A stretch of 60,000 bases of DNA from NCBI GenBank assembly GCA_914767715.1, contig OU612074.1:1009501-1069500 (forward strand). The letters are read 5' to 3'. Below are positions 23,593 to 36,455 of the stretch, piece by piece (positions within the stretch are counted from its first letter, which is position 1; each line of letters opens with the position of its first letter). This DNA comes from Membranipora membranacea. Lineage: Eukaryota; Bryozoa; Gymnolaemata; Cheilostomatida; Membraniporidae. The notes below the pieces were generated by a model that saw only the letters and a list, made by a program, of their open reading frames with translations, had not been told where the DNA came from and made no database searches. The position numbers and the translations under genes were made by a program.

Positions 23593-25200
23593 ATCACAAG
23601 CAGTACAAAAGCTCCCTTCCTCTTCATCTGGCCAAAGAACAAATCAATCTCCTCCAGATCCCCTTTAGTTAAGAAACAGCATAACCACCATAACTATAAC
23701 TGGGTCAATTAAGCTCAAAAAATGTTGCTTTAAAAAATTCTGGGACAATTTGATTCATCCATTCCTTAATTTATTGTAATCCGATTCAACATCAAAACAG
23801 ATAATAGTTCCCCAGTGTATACAAAGTTATCTAACTGTATTGATTCTGATGTTCTCTTTTCGACTTCATCTCGGCAGCAGCAACTCTAACACATTACATT
23901 GTGTGAGGCCGATTTCGCAAATCTCATAGGAAGTCCTAATTAGCTAGATCTAAAAAAAATCTATAAGACTTTGAGTTTTGAATTCATTAGCGATGTACTC
24001 TAAGTTTGTATTCCCTGTTTGATTATGCAATCTGAATCTGATCTGATCTCGGATCTGAATTCATAGATTACAAAGTATGTAAATTGCAGTCATAGCTTCA
24101 CTCTGCTTAGATACACAACCTTGTGTTTATCAGTTAGACACTGCACCATTGCTCTCTTATCTCTCTCAGAATCTGCCTTCACCTCTGAATTTCATGCCAA
24201 CTCTAGTATGTAACTGTAGTCATTGACACAAACAGCACTTGTCTCCATCCATTGTGAACAGGAATAACAACATCTGCGATGATTCTAAGTTCACATGCTG
24301 ACCAGCGGATTGTCTGAGAACTGCTCTGGAGTTAGAACTATATAATAATATAATCTTATATTTGGATACTAACTGAGAGCAAACTGGCTTCTCCATGTGG
24401 AATGTACAATATTCAGTCTGATATATGGAGAGCTAGACACTCATTCCATGGCAATCCTTTTATTCCTGGTCAGTTAGATACGATACAAGTTGTCAGGTTT
24501 CTGTGTAGTATAAATTAAACTCAGGCGAAACATTTTCAGTTGGATGTAGGAATATTATTCATTGATATCAATATTCTTGCCGATCAATATTTTGAGAATC
24601 ATGACCTCACTTATCAAATTTTGTTCTGAGTATTTTGGGCGCAACTTTTCATTTCACAACAACATACATGGATTTACAATAATCATGTCAGGTGGCAAGG
24701 TGGCAAGGAAGAGTATTGCAGTGGTTCATTGTGCTGACGCCCGCTAGTGCCCGCTTGCGCCCGCGTCCTTCAACCACAATTGATAGTCTACCATAAACTG
24801 TATTCTAGAACTTAACCTCAATTGAATTTTGTTGAGTCACCATTATGTGCCAGTGAAAAATTGAGTTTTTAAAACATATCCATATAATATACAAATGTGC
24901 TCAGTGTGGCACCAGCTGTGAAAACGTTATCTATATTCGGAGCTGTGGTGTATCGCTGTAAATAGTCATATCGTTTCGGAAAGTGGCAATTGAGTAATTA
25001 TGATATTGGGGCCCAAGAAGAAAACTTGAACCCAAAAAATCCAAATACTTAATACATTCATAGAAGGCTTCCGACCCTTGCTGTTATTAATGTATAGCTG
25101 TAAGCAGCATAATTTTATTGTATTATAATATTATTGTTTTATTATATTATTGTTTTATTTGACTGATATGACTATGTCATCATGAATATATATTTTTCAG
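23593..25200. other. Stretch before the unrecognised gene
   Basis: No convincing exon. A segment with GGCAGCAGCAAC and TGTGAGGCCGATTTC (about 23874-23915) recurs at about 26778-26815, just before the last exon of the next gene, as a dispersed repeat. AT-rich repeats lie at 25115-25160. The first exon of the gene should be here but I cannot fix it. Confidence 0.4.
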
Positions 25201-27034
25201 TTGTCAGTCAGGGTCAGGCTTTCCCACAGAGGACGTCTGGTAGTCGAGTGGAGAAACTCAAACAAATGTATCTCAAGACTGACACTGTAGCTGGACAAAT
25301 AACAGTCAATGGCTCCTACAAAATTTATCTGTGAGTATTCAATCTTACCTGCTATATGCACAGGACTACAGCAAAGCCAAAGCAATAAGTGAGGAAACGT
25401 GGTAGTCCAAATGGTAACCTGTGTAAACCCGGATATCCAACTGTAAAAATTGAAAAAGCCGCATCCTACTACATGCATGAGTCATTCCAAATTGTTTGAA
25501 AGGACAGGTTTTCTTTGAGCAAATTGCAAGACTAAGCTATAGCCAAGCCCAGCAATATAAACCATGATAATTTATTTAATACATATTATAGAGAGGAGCG
25601 GGTGAAGCACTACATGGCCTCTCCCTGGTACCCAAGTCGTATTTTAGCAGATAGACTGGGGGCGGCCCTTCTCGGAGGTACTGATCCTCAGTCTATGATA
25701 GCTGCTACCCCGCCCCGAGCTGACAGATGCAGACATCAGTCAGATGGAGCTCAGGCCACAAACAAGAGAACATCAGCAGCGACTTATCGATGTAAATCAG
25801 CTGGAGGGAGTACTACTTACCCGGTAAGCCAAACAGCAGCTGTTTAACTCCTATACACTTGTTATATTATAGATTGTAGCAAGATCTCCAACATTCAATG
25901 TAATTGCATAAAATCCTTCCCAAATTGAAATATCGGCACACAAAGAACCATATTCTTTTTGCCAAGTAATTGCTATGGAATATATTGGTCAATACTTATC
26001 CGATTGAGTTTGTAAGGTTAACCATATTAACAATAATTATTTTATGCCGAATATATCAAATAAGGTACGAGACAATTGCATCTCCATGAAGCGCTTGTTT
26101 TATTTCAATTTATTCTATGACAATCATCACACGACAGATTAACCATCGCAATCTCACTTACATTTCAGACATGTTATAAAATCAGATTAGAGAAAAGGCC
26201 AGCCTCAGTACCGTCTATCATACTCAGCCAAGGGGGCACAATCCTCGAAGAAAGTGTAATCAGCATCAAAAGAGAATCTGCAGAAAAACTCTCCATGAAC
26301 AAAGTTGAAGGTAAGAATGGCTTTATCACAGCGGCTCCATTTTTGTATTGCGCTGCTGAGTTGAGGCGAGATAAAACCTGATATCTCTAATCAATTACAA
26401 TCAGCAATGTTAACAGTTTGTAGCTCTTTGCAGATATTGAGGGATTTTAAGTTTACTATTGAAAGGTTGTAATTTCTGAGACAAACATCCACCCCTGGAA
26501 CTCGTACATCAATTAGGTATCAGTCTCCCATGCTCCCCATAGTTGGAACATTTTGTTGCCTATTCATGCACGGAGTTGTCCTCTTATAAGGTAGGTGCAC
26601 CCGACTCCAACCATTGTGGAGAGGATGTGGTGATTTTCGGGCTATGGACAGCACATCATGATTCTTTAATCAGTAATCTTCATGATGACCATAGCAACAG
26701 ACCAAACAATATACATTCTTATACCTGATGTTAGGTAAAAACAACTGACAATATTATTAAAAAACATCAACACCTTGGCAGCAGCAATAACTTTAACGTT
26801 GTATGAGGCCGATTTCTTTCTGTATGATCAGGTTTGAAGGCAAATATGGATGTGTTCCTCCCAGATCCGAACACAGATCACGACTGGAGCGCTGACGGCC
26901 AGCCTAAGATGGAGATTATCATAACTCCTAAACAGCTGACTAAGTATGACACCCAGACTAACACAGGAAGTCAGTCAGCTCGTAACGTCAGGTGTAGGAG
27001 GAGACCTTCAAGGCCTCATACTGCTAAGTGGTGA
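25201..27034 (+). CDS. Unrecognised gene, four 3' exons (5' end not found)
   Basis: Exons 25201-25330, 25592-25823, 26169-26310 and 26832-27034 join in phase into about 235 residues ending at TGA 27032-27034, with AATAAA at 27168. The product begins VSQGQAFPQRTSGSR, continues with EERVKHYMASPWYPSRILAD and ends in a basic tail, RRRPSRPHTAKW. I do not recognise the family; there is no signal peptide or membrane span. The first exon with the start codon is missing. A short one ending at ATG-TCA-G near 24684-24690 would fit the phase but is a guess. Exon 2 is odd: after about 25715 the +1 frame reads much more like protein (ELTDADISQMELRPQTREHQ) and can also splice in phase through a donor at 25810, so a frameshift, assembly error or alternative form is possible. 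Confidence 0.55.
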
Positions 27035-27396
27035 CATGGCCTTCTGCTACCTTTCTTTTTATATATTTTCATAATTATTATCAAAATTTTCGTATTAACA
27101 TTGACAGCTTATAATATGAAACTTAAGTGATAGTTTCAAGCAGAATGTGGCACGACGACATTCAAGAAATAAATTGAGCAGCAATGATGCAACTTAGAGC
27201 ACAGCTGTTACAGCTAACAATTATCATTATGGTGTTTCATTCCTGATATTGAAATGACGTCAGCTGCTCTTAACATGCTATGCTCTTTTCTCTGTAATCT
27301 CCAAAATGTGCTAGCACCATCAGCTACCGAGGCAAGTTTGATTCTGGTTGAATCAGATTGTCTTTGAATCACTTTTGCCTGATTCAAATGACATAT

Positions 27397-27771
27397 CAGG
27401 GCTCTCAACCACTCAGATTTAGCCCAAGTTATTCGGATCTTTGAGTTCAACTTTGGCATTTCAGGGAATTTCGGATTATAAGCTCCAAACACAGATTTCC
27501 CCCCAAATTGATCAAGTTGGGGAATTTCAGAATATACAGCTGATTTTTATTGACGATATAGCTGTTTATATATGTAAGCTGAAAAATTCACCCTTACAAC
27601 AAATGGAAGCCATTGGAATAGCCCTTAATTGCTCTCTCGGCCGGACCTTGTTGGGAAGGCTAACAGAGACCCAAAACCCCAAGCTAATCATGCAAAGGGC
27701 CTTTGATGTGCCACTACCAACACGGTATTGGCGAAACTCAGGATTTTGATCCTCCCAGGTTGAGAGCCCTG
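27397..27771. mobile_element. hAT-like MITE
   Basis: 375 bp bounded by CAGGGCTCTCAACC and its exact inverse GGTTGAGAGCCCTG. This is the CAG-N-G...CTCAACC style of hAT transposon ends. No transposase is present, and the 8-bp target duplication is not convincing. A lone similar end (CAGGGCTCTCAA) is at 40752. Confidence 0.65.
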
Positions 27772-28289
27772 GACACCTAGTTCCACTTTACTAAATACTT
27801 TGAGTGGAGAGTTTTTTTCTCAAGCTTCCTACGTTGAGATTCATTGCTATCGTTATCTATCTTAATAGAGTTCTTACTCACCTGAAGATGTTACAAGATC
27901 ATGGTCGCATCAATAAAAAACCTGCAAATAATACCAAAAATCTTTGCTGTTGATAATTGCCCAATCCCCCCCCTGACAAATCTCCATGTGTCCTTTTCTT
28001 CTTGATCAATTTGGTGCTATCCCGTCCCATTATTAGCTAAAATCTGTTTTCCGACAGCTTCTGGCCAATATCAATCTAAGCAGTCAGAATCTGCGTCCTG
28101 ATTTTTCATCCAGTTCCTCGTAGCATACTATGATAGCCAGGTCAATGTTATTAAATTTTTTTTTATGTTTGTAATTTTTAAACAAAGTTTTGTTATTAAT
28201 GTTGTTACGGACAGTCGATCAGAAAAGAGAGCTCATGTTATGGTCGCTGTGAAGGTCATAGTGGGATAGAAGGGACATTAAATCAGAGT

Positions 28290-28470
28290 AGGAGTTAGCT
28301 AAGCTGGTGAGTGTGCCTACCCTGCCATCTAACATGCTGGTGTTGGTAGTCCTGTGTCAGAATCCCGCTGCAATCTGATGTCTACTAGGCTCTGTGCTCC
28401 AGTTGTACTTCGACCTGCCTCCAAACTACAAAGAACTTTGTGTCAATTACGAGGGCCACACCGTTCAAAA
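28290..28470 (+). mobile_element. Possible tRNA-derived SINE
   Basis: TTAGCTAAGCTGG resembles an A box and GTGTCAGAATCCC a decayed B box about 60 bases on. The tail does not match the other family, so this is a weaker call. Confidence 0.4.
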
Positions 28471-29310
28471 CTCAGTCTTCAGATAATAATCTGAATCTGG
28501 TCTGGTCTACAGTTCTGACTTATTGACTAAATATTTTCAGACTGTAGATCGCAATGCCAATGTCTTCTGCGATCAAATCATTCGTCCCATAAGCTGGTCT
28601 CATTTTTGTATTATTATCGAATTCAATGAGGAAGTTAGAAGAACTGGGTATAGTTTTTGACATGTAGGCTAATTTTGTTAGGCTAATTCTGATTTTTATG
28701 TAAGTGTTATTATCACAAGGTCACAACAAATCCATTATATATATGTTTTATACTGCCAAGAAAAGCAGATGGATAAAATTGACACCGATACAATAATATC
28801 GGACCGTGCGGGGGGTGGGGGGGTCAGCCGTGTTGAAGGTGGGACCTCAAACTGCATTCATCATGTTTCCTTTCTTGAACCGAACTTTGGCTGTGTACTC
28901 GAGAATTTCTGCACTCCTATCTAGTTTAAGTCAGCTTAAGCCTGGTTACATCATCATAATCACTCTTGTTTTCAGTATTGCAGCTGGATAATCAATTCCT
29001 AAAAAATGATAATCGAGGGGCGTTTAAGCTTTGGTGCCAGTCTGTGCAAAAGGCTGAAGTGCCTTGCTGTGATTCACACACATGAATAGACTACATTTTG
29101 TATTAATTTGCTTATTGGGTGTTGTTGCAAGATATCTCTTCCAACCCACAATAAGACAGTAGAACTAGACTAAAGTAAAAATATCCTTTAAAATCCTTAA
29201 AATATTACGTTCAATAATGATGACAGCTTGACAGGATCTTAAAATAATTTGACCAATCGCTGTTTTTGGGCTGGACTAATACAGTATACAGAAATTTATC
29301 TATCTATCAA

Positions 29311-29318
29311 TATATAAG
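29311..29318 (+). promoter_or_regulatory. TATA-like box of the D8C gene
   Basis: TATATAAG lies about 82-89 bases before the ATG of the secreted D8C protein, a plausible TATA position with a short 5' UTR. Confidence 0.45.
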
Positions 29319-29399
29319 CAATTGTACAATCAATTGTCACTTCACATAAAAAAAAAATTAAATCAGCTAATTTAGCGAAATCAACCTAATACAGCAAAT

Positions 29400-30658
29400 A
29401 TGAGAGTTGTGATTCTTATCTGTTTGATTTCTGTGGTGAGCTGCAGAGACAAAATGTATCCGAACTTCAGACAAAATCTGGTCAACAGCTTTAACTGTGA
29501 GTACAATCATTATTATTTCAAATTAAAAAGATTGTTCAGATAAGATTATCTCAGGGTTTGGAGCGCAGAATAGCTGCCTGGGCTTACACATTTTTCAGTA
29601 TTTTATAAACTGCAAACGTTTCAACCGCTTACAAATAATCAATTGATATATTGATGGTCAGGATGAACTGATGTATATTACACCATAAAATGGCGGCTTA
29701 AAGTCTTTTCAATTTGAAACTAAGGCATTGAGAACTGTTCTTGGAGATTCACTTTGAAGATTGAATAAATGTAGGATACAAGTCAAGTTTATAATGCCTG
29801 ATATATAAAGAAGGCGATACTGATACATTTTCTACATTTATGACAGCCATCTGGCAGCAAAACAATGACTTTTATGGCTCTGAAAATTAGCAAATACTTC
29901 AAAATTATATTTCAGTGAACAGTAGCAGTCTCCTACATGGCTCTGATAATTTGGAGTTGTCACGCTACAGAGAAAGAGTATCAATCCTGCATCGAGTTCT
30001 CCGTAAAGAATGTCCGTTAGAAGCTTTGAGACTTCGCCGTAACACTGAATCTGTCGAGGAGACTTATCTCGAGATGGAAAAGATACTCTATGACCGGATG
30101 ACTATGATGCTCATCAAGTGCCGTAAAGAGCAAGCAGCAATGAGTTCTACAACAACATCCACAGCAACAACCAATCACGAGGCAACTACTACACTGCCAA
30201 CAACAACACCAACCACAACTACTCTCTCGACGGCATTTCCATCTCACCAGATCCCTTCTGAGTGTCTTACAGCTGCAAAACTCACAGAGTACTGGAGAAG
30301 AGATCATAATGGTAGCCATATCAAACCAAACTCGGGAAACTACCAATGTGACACAAGAGAAATGATTGATCAGGGCAGGCCATGGTTTAGGTTTACCAGA
30401 GCGGCGGGTAATAGGTTGTTGAACTCTTGTCCTCCTGCTCACAGCTGCGGTACTCAAGGGCCGATCTGGTCTGATGAGCTGATGCCTACATCTCCCTCTC
30501 ATTTCAAGGTTATAAATGTTTATATATCATGGGGCAATAATTGTAAGGCTGTTACGAAAAATGCTACAGTAATGAAGTGTTCAAACCTGCCAAATGACTT
30601 CATCTTTAAATATGAAGGACCTGAGTGGTGCCACAGTGCTTTTTGTGGAACCCTATAA
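29400..30658 (+). CDS. Secreted protein with Thr-rich linker and C-terminal D8C domain
   Basis: Two exons, 29400-29496 and 29916-30658, join in phase 1 to 279 residues. Residues 1-15 form a signal peptide (MRVVILICLISVVSC). A charged helical stretch (about 45-105) follows, then a Thr-rich mucin-like linker (about 108-145), which is a likely O-glycosylation region. The last ~85 residues match the D8C cysteine module of uromodulin, GP2 and OIT3: PWFRFTRAAGNRL, then CPPAHSCGT, ISWGNNC and a final CHSAFCGTL. In vertebrate relatives this module is extracellular and sits before a ZP or other domain; here it is terminal. The role is probably in secreted or mucus-layer recognition, by inference. A possible poly(A) signal is at 31029. 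Confidence 0.85.
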
Positions 30659-32342
30659 AAGTGATATCCACCAATATTCTTTTTTCTTTCAAATTGTAAT
30701 TTTCTATTGCTATTACAAATTTTTTTGTAAGTTCATATTTGGAATGAATTATTTGTCGGCAGTCGTCAGAGCATTTAACGATATCCAGATTAGTTTTGGT
30801 TCTTAGAATATTTTGGTGAAAGTTTAAAATTTCACAAGTGTTTCACCCAATGTCTTCTTTTTCTATAGGTATTTGGTTTTCAAACACGCATTTTTCAACT
30901 GTCATTTACTGCAGATTCATAGCATTCGCCATGCCTGTTAGGCCTTTGCACTTAAAACATCAATTAATTTTGATATATTTGTAGCTCTGTATGGAATGAG
31001 AATTTTTATTTCTGCTATGAAAGCTGCCAATAAACTAAATACTAGTATTCATAAAATCCATCATATGTATCACATGACCGTAGCTTGATTGAATACAGTC
31101 CAAGATTAAATTTACTAGTGTGCAGGGAGAGGGGGAGGCTGCGAGCCTAACATAAATGTACTATACATATGGGATTGTGAGTAGTTTGATCATCACTCTC
31201 CTTGTAACCAGTTTATTCAACACCGATCTCAGACTTGTTGTCATACCCAAAAGAAATATAGTGTTAAAGTTTGCACAAATTTCATGTTGGAGTAGTGAAA
31301 TATATGACTAGCTACTATTTACGCGAATTCACTTTTACATGACATAACTCCGACTTTAGCTCTTGAAAATCGGTGCTGGCTTATATTCAGTCACCTCCAA
31401 ACTAGCTAAATTGACCTCTCGCTAATATTTGACCCGCTAAGGTACAACTGAGAAAGGTTTAATTTGTACAACAGTCCACTGTGGAAAAACTAGATGTAGC
31501 TATATTATTTCATGAAAACTTTGATGGTCAGGTTTTGGTAATTTAACAGTATATTTTGTTGTCTTCCTTCAATGAAATATCTGGAGGAGTAACATGGGAT
31601 CTTACCTAGCTACTCCTTGGTATAATTGTCCTTGGAGTATTGACCCAAATTCCCTGGTATATTGTATCAGGGAGGATGGGAAGGTTTATCCCACCCTCAC
31701 TGATTATTTATGGTGTTGTTTTGTTGTCCTTTAGGAGTTATCTGCTAATATGACAAGGGGAGACAAGTCACCAAATTTCCGAAAACAATTTTCGACAGCA
31801 ATAAATAAGTCTGTCACATTATGACCGTTTTGTATATGATAAGAATAATGCTGACACAACTTATTGAGTATGACTCATATCTATTCTGTCTATAGATGGC
31901 ATATCTTTGTGTAGGTTATATCCTCTATACGTTGGGTGTTTGGGGTTAGGGTGTTATATTGATTGTAGAGAAAATGACCCGCCAGAACAAAAACATGCCT
32001 ACACTTAAGAAGAATATAGCCACACTCAAAAACACTATCCGCTGTAGATGCTGACATAAAAACCAATAGCTTGCTATAATAAATGACAATAATTATTGTA
32101 TGCTGAGTTGCACTCTATGATATCTTACAATCTATTTATATCTGTGTCTAGCCCAATTACAAACGCCTTCAGCTAAGAATGGCTTTTGACTTTTGCCTAT
32201 TGTTGACAAATAATCTAAATAGAAATGTTAGCCAGAGTATAGATAATAAGGTCAGCTGGTTTGGGATGGCTTTACTTTATGTTAGAGAGCACTTAATTTT
32301 GCCCAGCTGAGGATGGAGTCGATATAAAGTCATTGGAGCGGG

Positions 32343-32484
32343 TAGTTTAAGCGCTTAAACGGTGTCGGGATGCTGGTAGTAGCATTTCATTATCAACCAC
32401 TTTCCCAACAAACCTGGTTTGGGAAAGTGGTTGATAATGAAATGCCTCTACCAGCATCCCGCCACCGTTTGAGCGCTTAAACTA
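32343..32484. mobile_element. Foldback MITE with 9-bp direct-repeat flanks
   Basis: Two arms of about 65 bases are nearly perfect inverted copies around a ~10-base loop. The ends read TAGTTTAAGCGC and GCGCTTAAACTA. TGGAGCGGG flanks it on both sides (32334-32342, 32485-32493). A 9-bp duplication with long inverted repeats suits Mutator-type MITEs, but the superfamily is inferred. Confidence 0.75.
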
Positions 32485-34184
32485 TGGAGCGGGTAAATGT
32501 TAGCTAGCCTTAAATATTAGCTACAATAAGTGGCTAACTTTTCCTCTCATAAATACGCAGCTCCACTAGGGTGATTGTCTGGCTGCACTCTTTACTGAAA
32601 ACTGTTCACCAACTTGTCTTATCGCTGCTATTTTTAGTGTTTTGGTAATGTGGACTAATAACCTTATTACTTATCCCTCGACGTTACCATTAAAAATGGT
32701 TGCTACTAAGCCGTAGTCCATGATATGTAAGGATTCCAAGGTTGATTTCACAATTAACATCAAATAACATGCAGACAGAGAGCTGGCATAATACTACAGC
32801 TAGTCTCACAAACAAAAATATAGGATAGCAATAATTGCATTAGAAGAGTATACTTTTAGCAGTGATGAAAGGGAGCGATGCTATTTTCTGCTTTAGCCAG
32901 CAGCTCAAGGCCTCGGCGATTATTGATCAGCTAAGACTTAATCAATCATTAAGAGGAAGATTATAAACAATTGAAAATACTCAGCTTAGCCTAAGCTCTA
33001 TAAATGCAGCTGTCAAGGATGGGTTCACCAGCCTAAAATTGATTTCCCTTTGAGCCTACGCAGAATTGCCTTACAACATCAAATATCTTCTGCTGGATGA
33101 TCCAACTTAGGTTTACAGGTACCTTTACTCATCTAAGCTATTCTCTCTCATCGATGTAGTGCATAAACTGTACTACCCCTAATTATTTGCCTTTAACTAA
33201 TATCGGACATATGCATAACTCTATAGAACACAGGCTATGATAGCCAAGTTGATGTTATTGAAAGGCTCAATGCATCTCCTATCTAATTACAAACCATAAC
33301 TGTCGATATTTCCTGTCGTATCACTAAGCTGCTGCCTAGATGTCACATCAGCATATTGTACTGCTGCCTGTCACATATCACAACACAGTAGTTAGCAGCT
33401 GGACATTTGGTAATTTTGTGTTCCATGAATTCAGTGTAATGCGTAATTAGGCGTTACATAGATTCAGTTGTCGTAAAGATATTAAACCTTCATGACACAG
33501 TCAAGTCTGGTGAAAAGCTAGTAATTGAATGTGGCAGGTGCTGGCAAGTGCTCTTATCATAATATCAGAGGCAGGTACTTTTTTGTCTGACATCACCACC
33601 ATTAGATCTGACAGCCATATACAGCAGTTTATATCTGGGATAAAACAGAAACAAAAGTTCTAACCAACCTCTGTCTCAACTGTTAGGTAAGTAAAAGAGG
33701 CAGTTGGCAAATCCTGTTCACTATGTTCAAAAGTTTGAGATATACGGTTTTGAAACAGGGTTTTGGTAACTGATTTGTTAGCCTGATGTTTTTGTACAGT
33801 CCTTTTTCACAAATCATATCTAATTTTGGCTTGTGTATAAATCATTCATGATATTCGGCTTGACTGATTTACCCCAGCTTTATCTTTTGTGGGAGGCGTT
33901 GTTACGCCCCGGCCCCCAATGAGTACTAATATCTGCTGTAAACAACATCCATTGTTGGCTCAGATTGACCTATGGTACAAAACAATTCTGAGATAGATTT
34001 CTTCATTTTTTCAAATTGTCTCCCTTGATGTAGTAATAGGCTTTGTTTCTTTATTTTATATCATTGGATGACGGGATTTTGAGACAGCCATTGCCAAAAA
34101 TATCTTATTATATTACTCATGACTTATGTATCTTGTTTTATTTTACATGAATATGATATTCAGCTCAATATTAATATTAAAATC

Positions 34185-34388
34185 AGGGGGCCCTATTGAA
34201 CACCACAACCCAAAGCATGGGCGGCAAAGCTGCAATTACTGTGCAACATCGCTCTCTGTTCATACGCAGGTCATAACACATCTGGGGGGGGCAAACCAAA
34301 CACCCAGTAGTCAATAAACTCCAGTGGGAATCGAACCCCCAGCTTTCAACGCTTGCAGGCATTAGCCAACTGGGCCACCTACAAATCC
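34185..34388 (-). mobile_element. tRNA-derived SINE, same family as the one at 16.8 kb
   Basis: On the minus strand the A box TGGCCCAGTTGG (34378-34367) and the B box GGTTCGATTCC (34337-34327) are good. The tail shares TTGACTACTGGGTGTTTGG and GCCGCCCATGCTTTGGG with the other copy. Confidence 0.7.
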
Positions 34389-35336
34389 TGTATCATTTGT
34401 TGATCATAAATTATTATGTATTAGCCTGTCCTGACAAGCTTTGTTCAGTGGGGAGGACCCCTCACAGAACTAAGCTTATCAAGACATGTATGTATCTGTT
34501 GTTTAACACAATTCCTGAAAGGGATCACAATATGCAAAGTGAAAAAAAAAAACTCAGACAGCTTCATTCAGTGAATACAGTGGTTGAGGGGGTCCCGTAT
34601 AAATGTACTGTTAGCAGAAATATATTATCAGCCACTTACTGACCTCAAACTGGGTGTCATAATTCTAGAGGTTTTCAGTTTGAGTTTCACATTTTGAGAA
34701 AATTTGATTCTGCGTGTTTTCATATGAGTCTGCTTATCACTTCTGCGTGTATAGTCTCTGGACCCAGCTTTGAGCTGTGTCTTCTTCTGCGATTGGTCAT
34801 TGTTTGTTTTGGGCTAGCAACAATTTGACAATCTCAAGTCTCAAGATTTAATTCGTTCTTACAGTATCGACTGCTGGTTCTGCGCAGAGCGATATCGCCC
34901 AGAGATGCAAAAGTGATGCGTGTTGCTGCAAAAATATCGAGATTAAATCTGTTCCCATGGGCACAGGGGACGTTTCTGGTCAACAAAGAGTTATAGAATG
35001 TCCCACTTTTGTTTGATCATCATTGATGATCAGATGTTTGCTGTAATCAATAGCAATCAATATCAATATCAATCAATCAATACCAATAATGAGTTTTGTT
35101 GCAGAGAGTGATGACATACTGATGATGACAATGTGCCTAACAATAGAAGAAAGTAACCAGTGACAATAAACACAACGTATGACAGGCTGTGAGAGACAGA
35201 GACGAATCATAAAAAACATTTCTCTCTAAGAATATCAGGTATGTTGTATCAAAATAAACAAAGGGTGAGGGGGGAGTGGGACAGGGAGTGTACAACTATG
35301 TGACAAGGTAATGTCTGAATGTTGGTGAGGGAATTA

Positions 35337-35410
35337 AGTCCGGCGGCTCAATGGCAGAGGTTATAAAATCGCCTAGCTATCGGTTTGATTCCTGTGCTAG
35401 AGTCTAGACA
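35337..35410 (+). mobile_element. tRNA-like SINE head
   Basis: CGGCTCAATGGCAGAGG (A-box-like) and CGGTTTGATTCC (B box, about 35381-35392) have tRNA spacing. The folding as a tRNA is poor, so it is probably a SINE head and not a gene. Confidence 0.4.
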
Positions 35411-35521
35411 CAATCTAGCTCTGACGCCTGTAAAGAAGAGTTTGAGATGGTGTTTGAATGCTTGGCAGGGCCTTAATATGTGATGTAAAAGTGATTTGCA
35501 TTGATGTTGGAAGGCTGAAAC

Positions 35522-35560
35522 CTAGCCAATGTGTTGGGTCAGAACCAACACATTGGCTAG
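35522..35560. repeat. Perfect 16-bp stem hairpin
   Basis: CTAGCCAATGTGTTGG and CCAACACATTGGCTAG are separated by 7 bases. It lies beyond a tRNA-like head, so it may be part of a decayed element. Confidence 0.7.
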
Positions 35561-36341
35561 CTGCAACCCTGCAGAGCATTTGAAGGAAATCACCGAGAGT
35601 GGTTGTTATGAAGATCAGGATTGAACCGAACCCGAATGCTTGCATTTTGAGTGGCTCGTAGTGTTATGGTAAGTCGGCGGTTCAGGGAGGGACTCAAATA
35701 GACAAGAAACACGGATGGGTCAACCCTGCTCAAGTTGTAATAATGTTAATATTTACATTGTTCACCTAAAACCTGGGAACCTGTTTCCACATATTTAGAA
35801 AAACTGAAAATAATGCCTTATAATGTAATTGGATATCGATTATGAAAATTACTTTTGAAAAGACCAGAAAAATTACCATGACACAAGATCGATAGCCCTG
35901 AAACAATTCAAGCTAACAACAACAGGGATGGGAGGTACCTGTTGATCTCAGACAATCAGTATTTTAAATAAATCACTCCTTTAGTTTATTTTCTACCTTT
36001 TTTGTATTTTTGTATTATATGTAAACTGCAAATCGTTTTACATGCAGTTTTAGACATCAGCATTTTATTAACAATTTTTACTGCAGGCGAACCAGCTTTT
36101 TATTTCTCAATCACTCATTTGAGATAATAAAAGCACATAATTACATACATTCATTTCATATAGGTATGTTACTATATGACATTAAATTCATAGGATATAC
36201 AATAAAAAAAATAGCTCAGTTCATAGTATGAAATCTGTTTGAAAATATCATTACAATTGTTATTCAGATTCAAATCATGAACCACATACTGATCCAAATA
36301 ATCAACCAAATACTGAACCCACTGCTAACAAGGTCAATAAT

Positions 36342-36455
36342 AGACCAAGATTGGTCCGTGTGCCTGCATTCGGAGCTGCTCCCGATCCACAAGTCACGCC
36401 GTGACGAGTGGAAGGGGAGCGACTGGAATGCAGGCATTCGGAGCAAACTTGTTCT
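36342..36455. mobile_element. 114-bp foldback element with 11-bp direct-repeat flanks
   Basis: AGGTCAATAAT flanks it (36331-36341, 36456-36466). Inside, the stems TGCCTGCATT/AATGCAGGCA, GCTCCC/GGGGAGC, CCAC/GTGG and GTCACG/CGTGAC are nested into one hairpin with internal bulges, and the ends AGACCAAG and CTTGTTCT also pair. Confidence 0.65.

Noticed and set aside
25706-25729. A 24-base GT-AG intron inside exon 2 of the unrecognised gene (about 25678-25701)
   Set aside because: Too short for splicing, and its removal would not change the frame conflict, since 24 is a multiple of three.
30017-30502. 161-codon minus-strand frame opposite the D8C gene
   Set aside because: The plus strand has a signal peptide, good splice sites and a recognisable D8C cysteine pattern.
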